A stretch of DNA of 30,436 nucleotides, from positions 1-30,436 of the IMG/VR virus record IMGVR_UViG_3300010160_000162, one strand, 5' to 3'. This document shows positions 27,594 through 30,436 of this stretch, piece after piece. Both the position numbers and the translations under genes were made by a program. The notes beneath the pieces were generated by a model. The model was not told the DNA's origin. It was given only the letters and a program-made list of their open reading frames with translations, and ran no database searches. This DNA is from a virus. Numbering within the stretch: position 1 is the stretch's first letter; each line of letters starts with the position of its first letter.

Positions 27594-27847
27594 AAAAATA
27601 TTTATTAATTTTACTACTAAGTGGTTGTTCTACTGTAGTACCTGTGGCTCAAAAATTTCCACAAGCACCAGAAATATTGCAACAGCCGTGTAAGCCACTA
27701 AAACCAGCAGAAGCCAACATAAGTTTATCGCAATTAACTAAAACCGTAGTAGAAAATTATACTGAATATCATCAGTGTAGCGGTTTAGCAGATGCTTGGC
27801 GTGAGTGGTATACTCAACAAAAGAAACTATTTGAGGAGTTAAAATAG
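27590..27847 (+). CDS. Putative outer-membrane spanin lipoprotein (o-spanin, Rz1-like)
   Basis: This protein has 85 residues. ATG 27590 overlaps the previous stop (ATGA), with AAGG at 27579-27582. The N-terminus is a lipoprotein signal: MKKYLLILLLSGC with lipobox L10-S11-G12-C13, so mature protein starts at Cys13. A proline-rich stretch (PQAPEILQQPCKPLKP) follows, typical of o-spanins, and then a helix with SLSQLTKTVVENY, YHQC and WREWYTQQKKLFEEL. The Cys pair (C33, C60) might form intermolecular disulfides as in other spanins. It acts with the preceding i-spanin to disrupt the outer membrane. The lipobox is seen directly; the pairing is inferred. Confidence 0.82.
   Translation: MKKYLLILLLSGCSTVVPVAQKFPQAPEILQQPCKPLKPAEANISLSQLTKTVVENYTEYHQCSGLADAWREWYTQQKKLFEELK
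27833..27838 (+). promoter_or_regulatory. Strong Shine-Dalgarno site for the GTG start of the endolysin
   Basis: GAGGAG lies 8 bases before GTG 27847. It supports translation from this GTG, which overlaps the o-spanin stop codon by one base, as no ATG stands in a better place. Confidence 0.7.
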
Positions 27848-28461
27848 TGGAATTAACCTTAGACCAACTAAAACAAATTGTTGAAAAAAATCCTCACATC
27901 GAATACTGGCATAATGCACTTGTTCAACTATTACCAGACTACGAAATTAATACTCCTCAACGTATGGCGGCTTTTCTAGCTCAGTGTGCACATGAATCGG
28001 GGGGTTTTCGTGCAATCAAAGAAAACTTAAATTATCGTGCAGTTACCCTACGCAAGATTTTTGGTAAATATTTTCCAACCGATGAATTGGCACAACAATA
28101 TGCAGGAAAACCTCAAGCAATTGCAAATAAAGTATATGCTAACCGAATGGGTAATGGCCCTGAGGAGTCTGGAGACGGTTATCGTTACTGTGGTCGCGGT
28201 CTTATTCAATTAACTGGCAAAGATAATTATTTTTGGTTTGCAGCTTCCTTAGAAATTTCACCTGAAGAAGCTAGTGAATACATGGAAACTTTTGAAGGTG
28301 CTGCACAGTCGGCTTGTTGGTTTTGGGAAACAAATAAGCTAAATCAGTGGGCAGATGCCGATGACATTTTAACATTAACTAAACGTATCAACGGTGGTAC
28401 TATTGGCTTAGAAGATCGTATAAAACACTATGAGCATGCTAAGCATGTACTAGGAGCTTAA
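27847..28461 (+). CDS. Endolysin, glycoside hydrolase family 19 (chitinase-like lysozyme)
   Basis: This protein has 204 residues with a GTG start at 27847 supported by GAGGAG upstream; its first base is the last base of the o-spanin TAG. The catalytic core is visible. MAAFLAQCAHESGGF (about 40-54) contains the first catalytic Glu (E50), and NRMGNGPEESGDGYRYCGRG (99-118), followed by LIQLTGKDNY, contains the second acidic residue (E106 or E107). KRINGG and a C-terminal RIKHYEHAKHVL match the family end. Length of about 200 residues is normal for a single-domain phage GH19 endolysin, with no N-terminal peptidoglycan-binding domain and no signal peptide, so release should need the holin. It hydrolyses peptidoglycan glycan strands from the cytoplasm side at the end of infection. 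Confidence 0.9.
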   Translation: MELTLDQLKQIVEKNPHIEYWHNALVQLLPDYEINTPQRMAAFLAQCAHESGGFRAIKENLNYRAVTLRKIFGKYFPTDELAQQYAGKPQAIANKVYANRMGNGPEESGDGYRYCGRGLIQLTGKDNYFWFAASLEISPEEASEYMETFEGAAQSACWFWETNKLNQWADADDILTLTKRINGGTIGLEDRIKHYEHAKHVLGA

Positions 28462-28599
28462 ATGGCTGCTTTCATCCTTTATGTTGTTTTAATTGCTACT
28501 CCCCCTAAATACGAGTGTGTTAGATGGACGTGGACTGGTGATGTTTACAACAGAAAGGTTTATTGTCTTGAATGGAAAAAACTAGATGATAAAAGGTAG
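28462..28599 (+). CDS. Small phage protein (45 aa), hydrophobic N-terminus with CVRWTW motif
   Basis: ATG 28462 comes directly after the endolysin stop, within the same late operon. The N-terminus is hydrophobic (MAAFILYVVLIATPP), a possible cleaved or anchoring signal, followed by a charged tail KYECVRWTWTGDVYNRKVYCLEWKK. The two cysteines flank paired W/Y-rich strands, suggesting a small disulfide-linked beta hairpin outside the cytoplasm. The pattern is familiar to me from small proteins of other aquatic phages, but I know no function. Upstream sites are weak (GGAG at 28453-28456), which gives moderate support. Confidence 0.6.
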   Translation: MAAFILYVVLIATPPKYECVRWTWTGDVYNRKVYCLEWKKLDDKR

Positions 28600-28602
28600 C
28601 TT

Positions 28603-29220
28603 ATGGATCCTATTACAATTGGCCTTGCTTTTGCAGCTGCACAAAATGCTGTTGGTTACATTAAACAAGCAGTTGCCTTAGGTAAAGACATTAATAGCCT
28701 AGTAGGTCAATTTAGTAAATTTTTTGAAGCTTCAGATGCAATTCATCGTGAACGATCAAAGGTAAAATCTAAAGCAAGCAGGCTGGGTAAAACAGACGCA
28801 GAATTAGGCAAAGAAGCTCTTGAAATTGCAATGCACAGTGATGCATTACGTCAAGCTGAACGTGAATTAAAAGACATGATAGTATGGACTTTAGGTAAGC
28901 CTGAAGTCTGGGAACGTATGACTAAAGAACGTGTACGTTTATTTAAAGAACGTGCAGAGGCAGAATTAGAAGAAGAAAAACGTGTACTAGCACATAAGAA
29001 AAAAATGGCTGATCAATTTATGTTTGCTATGTATTTCATAGGATTTTCCGCTTTTTTATTTTGTTTTATAATGGCAGGTATTGGCGTATACGGGTTAATA
29101 GAAGAGCAAAAAATATACGAAAAGAAAGTTGCTGAACGAGCAGCCATAATACGACGTCAAAATAAAGAGCGTGAAGCAAAAGAACGTGAAGCCCGAGATA
29201 AAGCAATTGGCGGAGGGTAA
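28603..29220 (+). CDS. Conserved phage membrane/coiled-coil protein, unknown function
   Basis: This protein has 205 residues; ATG 28603 has AAAAGG 6 bases upstream. Residues 1-45 are a hydrophobic-amphipathic helix (DPITIGLAFAAAQNAVGYIKQ). Residues 45-135 form a long charged helix rich in K/R/E (ERSKVKSKASRLGKT; ERELKDMIVWTLGK; RLFKERAEAELEEEKR). Residues about 138-165 are a clear transmembrane helix (FAMYFIGFSAFLFCFIMAG), and the tail after 166 is a charged helix (KKVAERAAIIRRQNKERE). I recall this layout as a recurrent protein of aquatic phages, usually near structural or lysis genes. It may be a virion, ejection or membrane-remodelling protein; the sequence does not settle this. Confidence 0.65.
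   Translation: MDPITIGLAFAAAQNAVGYIKQAVALGKDINSLVGQFSKFFEASDAIHRERSKVKSKASRLGKTDAELGKEALEIAMHSDALRQAERELKDMIVWTLGKPEVWERMTKERVRLFKERAEAELEEEKRVLAHKKKMADQFMFAMYFIGFSAFLFCFIMAGIGVYGLIEEQKIYEKKVAERAAIIRRQNKEREAKEREARDKAIGGG
29212..29217 (+). promoter_or_regulatory. Shine-Dalgarno site for the 37-aa membrane peptide gene
   Basis: GGAGGG lies 6 bases before ATG 29224, inside the last codons of the preceding gene. It is among the strongest ribosome sites in the window and is the main evidence that the tiny gene at 29224 is real. Confidence 0.65.
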
Positions 29221-29223
29221 CCT

Positions 29224-29337
29224 ATGTATTTTAATATAGTCATTACAACAAATGATTTTATATTCTTGTTGTCTACAATTCCTTTAGTAATGATATTTTT
29301 AGTAATGTTCAAAGATTGGTTAAAAAACCGACATTAA
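29224..29337 (+). CDS. Small single-pass membrane peptide (37 aa)
   Basis: Reading from ATG 29224 gives 37 residues: a short N-terminus (MYFNIVITTND), a strongly hydrophobic segment (FIFLLSTIPLVMIFLVMF) and a basic end (KDWLKNRH). The strong GGAGGG site supports translation. Positive charges after the hydrophobic segment suggest the C-terminus is cytoplasmic. Its place in the lysis cassette suggests a holin-associated or antiholin-like role, but no family is recognisable, so this is a guess. Confidence 0.55.
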   Translation: MYFNIVITTNDFIFLLSTIPLVMIFLVMFKDWLKNRH

Positions 29338-29354
29338 TTTTAATTGGAGAATTT

Positions 29355-29681
29355 ATGATAGAAGAAAACGCAAAAGGTGCATTTATAGAGAAATTACTCT
29401 TTGCACTATTACCACTGATTATTGCAGGTGTAGGTTACTTACTGTCAGCAGTTGGCACACTAGCACATCAAGTTACTATACTAGAAGGTAAAATGAGTTT
29501 AGTTGTAACTAGTGATAATAAACAAGCATCAAATACAAGTAGTGAACTTGCTTGTGAACGACTACGTCAAGATTTAACTGCTGAGATTCAAAAGAATCGT
29601 GACTCAATTCAAGATAACAGACAAGCAATTAGTATTCATGAAGAAAAACTTCGTCAATTGCAAAAGCAGGCTGCTAAATGA
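29355..29681 (+). CDS. Membrane-anchored coiled-coil protein of the lysis region
   Basis: This protein has 108 residues. ATG 29355 follows GGAGA at 29346-29350; an earlier in-frame start (29316) overlaps the small membrane gene and lacks a ribosome site. It has one transmembrane helix (about residues 13-35, LLFALLPLIIAGVGYLLSAVG), then a long heptad-like helix (LTAEIQKNRDSIQDNRQAIS, ending LRQLQKQAAK). It resembles XhlA-like or i-spanin-like topology: an N-terminal anchor and a C-terminal coiled coil. Its end overlaps the next gene by ATGA with a 13-base junction identical to that at the i-spanin/o-spanin overlap. Function uncertain; possible lysis accessory or membrane-bound virion protein. 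Confidence 0.65.
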   Translation: MIEENAKGAFIEKLLFALLPLIIAGVGYLLSAVGTLAHQVTILEGKMSLVVTSDNKQASNTSSELACERLRQDLTAEIQKNRDSIQDNRQAISIHEEKLRQLQKQAAK

Positions 29682-30118
29682 CCAAACATAAGCAAAAACC
29701 TGCAGAAGATTGGATAACGTCAAAATGGCGTCCAATGATGGCCGTAATGTATATGTGTGTATGCATATGCGATTTTATACTATTCCCAGTAGGTTTTACA
29801 ATAGTACAATTTTGGGAAACACAAGCAGTTAATGATGCTTTTCGCCAGTGGCAACCAATGACCCTACAAGGTGGTGGATTATATCATATGGCTATGGGTG
29901 CTGTGCTAGGCATTACTGCTTGGTCGCGAGGACAAGAAAAGATGGCGGGCGTTACACAAACTACGCAAAATTATGCACCTTTGGCGCCACCACAAAATTA
30001 CGCTACAAACTATCAACCAACTGGATTTAACGGCACTTCTGCACAAGATTTCCAACAAGTTCGTACAGGTTACGGTGGTAAACTAGCTCCACCACAATAC
30101 CCACAACCTTTAATTTAA
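29678..30118 (+). CDS. Putative holin (multi-span, 3TM holin-like)
   Basis: This protein has 146 residues; ATG overlaps the preceding stop by four bases. Residues 1-19 are basic and contain the DWITSKWRP motif. Hydrophobic segments at about 20-46 (AVMYMCVCICDFILFPVGF, continuing to IVQFW) and 66-83 (GGLYHMAMGAVLGITAWSRG) are separated by ETQAVNDAFRQW. The KWRP(M/A).A..Y...C.FD.(I/V).FP pattern and LQGGG are typical of a family of 3TM-type phage holins (also found with gene-transfer-agent release genes). The tail after residue 90 is Q/N/P-rich and probably cytoplasmic. A holin would release the signal-less GH19 endolysin; gene order places it downstream of the endolysin. Three segments are only partly clear. 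Confidence 0.78.
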   Translation: MTKHKQKPAEDWITSKWRPMMAVMYMCVCICDFILFPVGFTIVQFWETQAVNDAFRQWQPMTLQGGGLYHMAMGAVLGITAWSRGQEKMAGVTQTTQNYAPLAPPQNYATNYQPTGFNGTSAQDFQQVRTGYGGKLAPPQYPQPLI

Positions 30119-30125
30119 GGAGTTT

Positions 30126-30293
30126 ATGAAAAAAATTATTTTAACTTTAATTACTGCGTTTGCACTAACAGCAGTTTTTGCTGAAACTAAAAAGGTTTGT
30201 AATATTAAACCTGATGGTAAAAAAGAGTGTAAGAATGTTAAAATCCATAAAAAACTTGAAAGCACTAAAGTAGAAGATGTTAAAAAGAAGTAA
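30126..30293 (+). CDS. Small secreted lysine-rich peptide (55 aa)
   Basis: Reading from ATG 30126 gives 55 residues; AAGGAG at 30117-30122 precedes it. The N-terminus is a typical Sec signal (MKKIILTLITAFALTAVFA, cleavage expected after Ala19). The mature part of about 36 residues is very basic (13-14 lysines) with a Cys-X9-Cys loop (VCNIKPDGKKECKNVKI) that could form one disulfide. Too short to be an enzyme. It could be a periplasmic peptide acting on the envelope or a superinfection-related factor. The call of a secreted peptide rests on the signal sequence; any role is speculative. Confidence 0.6.
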   Translation: MKKIILTLITAFALTAVFAETKKVCNIKPDGKKECKNVKIHKKLESTKVEDVKKK

Positions 30294-30335
30294 AGTATTT
30301 AATGCAATTATTTGATTAACTTAACAAGGAAGTTT
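30294..30335. other. Intergenic spacer, no hairpin seen
   Basis: This 42-base AT-rich spacer is the longest gap between genes in the window. It ends with AAGGAAG, the ribosome site of the next gene. I see no stem-loop with a T-tract and no convincing phage late promoter in it. Confidence 0.6.
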
Positions 30336-30436
30336 ATGGCAAGTGGTAAAAGAGCAAGACGCGACAATGTAGTTCAGTTGGAACGTAATCCAGTAGAATA
30401 TGGTTTTACTGATGTAAAACCACTAAACTTTATACA
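30336..30436 (+). CDS. Unidentified gene, 3' truncated by the window edge
   Basis: ATG 30336 follows AAGGAAG (30326-30332) with a short spacer. The 33 visible codons read MASGKRARRDNVVQLERN then PVEYGFTDVKPLNFI, a basic N-terminus. The frame is open at the edge. Short basic N-termini followed by an L-F-x-D-like segment occur in several phage nucleic-acid enzymes, and PhoH-like ATPases often lie near here in aquatic phages, but nothing visible proves this. Confidence 0.6.
   Translation, partial: MASGKRARRDNVVQLERNPVEYGFTDVKPLNFI

Noticed and set aside
30294-30335. Rho-independent terminator after the lysis cassette.
   Set aside because: No inverted repeat followed by a T-tract is visible, and a ribosome site for the next gene follows immediately.
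1-30436. CRISPR-like arrays or diversity-generating retroelement repeats, considered because of the many repeats.
   Set aside because: The repeats all encode protein motifs in one frame, have no spacers, and no reverse transcriptase or template/variable repeat pair was found.

Overview
The window is part of a tailed double-stranded DNA bacteriophage genome. It is AT-rich and every gene lies on the + strand, most of them abutting or overlapping by 1 to 4 bases, as in a phage late operon. No tRNA, rRNA, CRISPR array, integrase, insertion sequence or convincing host gene is visible. The lysis genes include an inner-membrane/outer-membrane spanin pair, which implies a Gram-negative host. The style of the fibre proteins (collagen-like, LamG-like and polyglycine modules) and the small conserved membrane proteins resemble uncultured aquatic (marine or freshwater) phages. 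The host species, and whether the tail is contractile, cannot be read from this window.

Bases 1-25611 are an adhesin/tail-fibre locus of nine consecutive genes totalling about 8,500 residues. In order they are: a collagen-like fibre entering from the left edge (1-4107); a 966-residue virion protein (4125-7025); two giant paralogues of 2083 and 2113 residues, each with a TIG domain, two Ig-like domains and eight LamG-like repeats (7047-19649); a fibre with a C-terminal polyglycine domain (19660-21075); a short fibre protein (21078-21731); a beta-solenoid-like protein (21734-23929); a 162-residue conserved fibre protein (23950-24438); and a tail-collar-type fibre tip with five HxH motifs (24448-25611). 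Four of these (7047, 13308, 19660, 21078) share a gap-free N-terminal segment of about 24 residues, as if they plug into the same virion socket.

Bases 25616-27186 hold a probable tail-fibre assembly chaperone and a family 2 glycosyltransferase with TPR-like repeats. They close the fibre cluster and may act on its products.

Bases 27186-30118 are a lysis cassette: i-spanin, o-spanin lipoprotein, GH19-type endolysin with a GTG start, three or four small or uncharacterised membrane proteins, and a holin. After it come a 55-residue secreted peptide and the first 33 codons of an unidentified gene that leaves the window on the right.

The most notable features are the colinear duplication of a complete eight-repeat LamG array, the common N-terminal plug on four different adhesins, the collagen gene with several families of inserted modules, and two coiled-coil membrane genes of the lysis region that end in the same 13-base junction.
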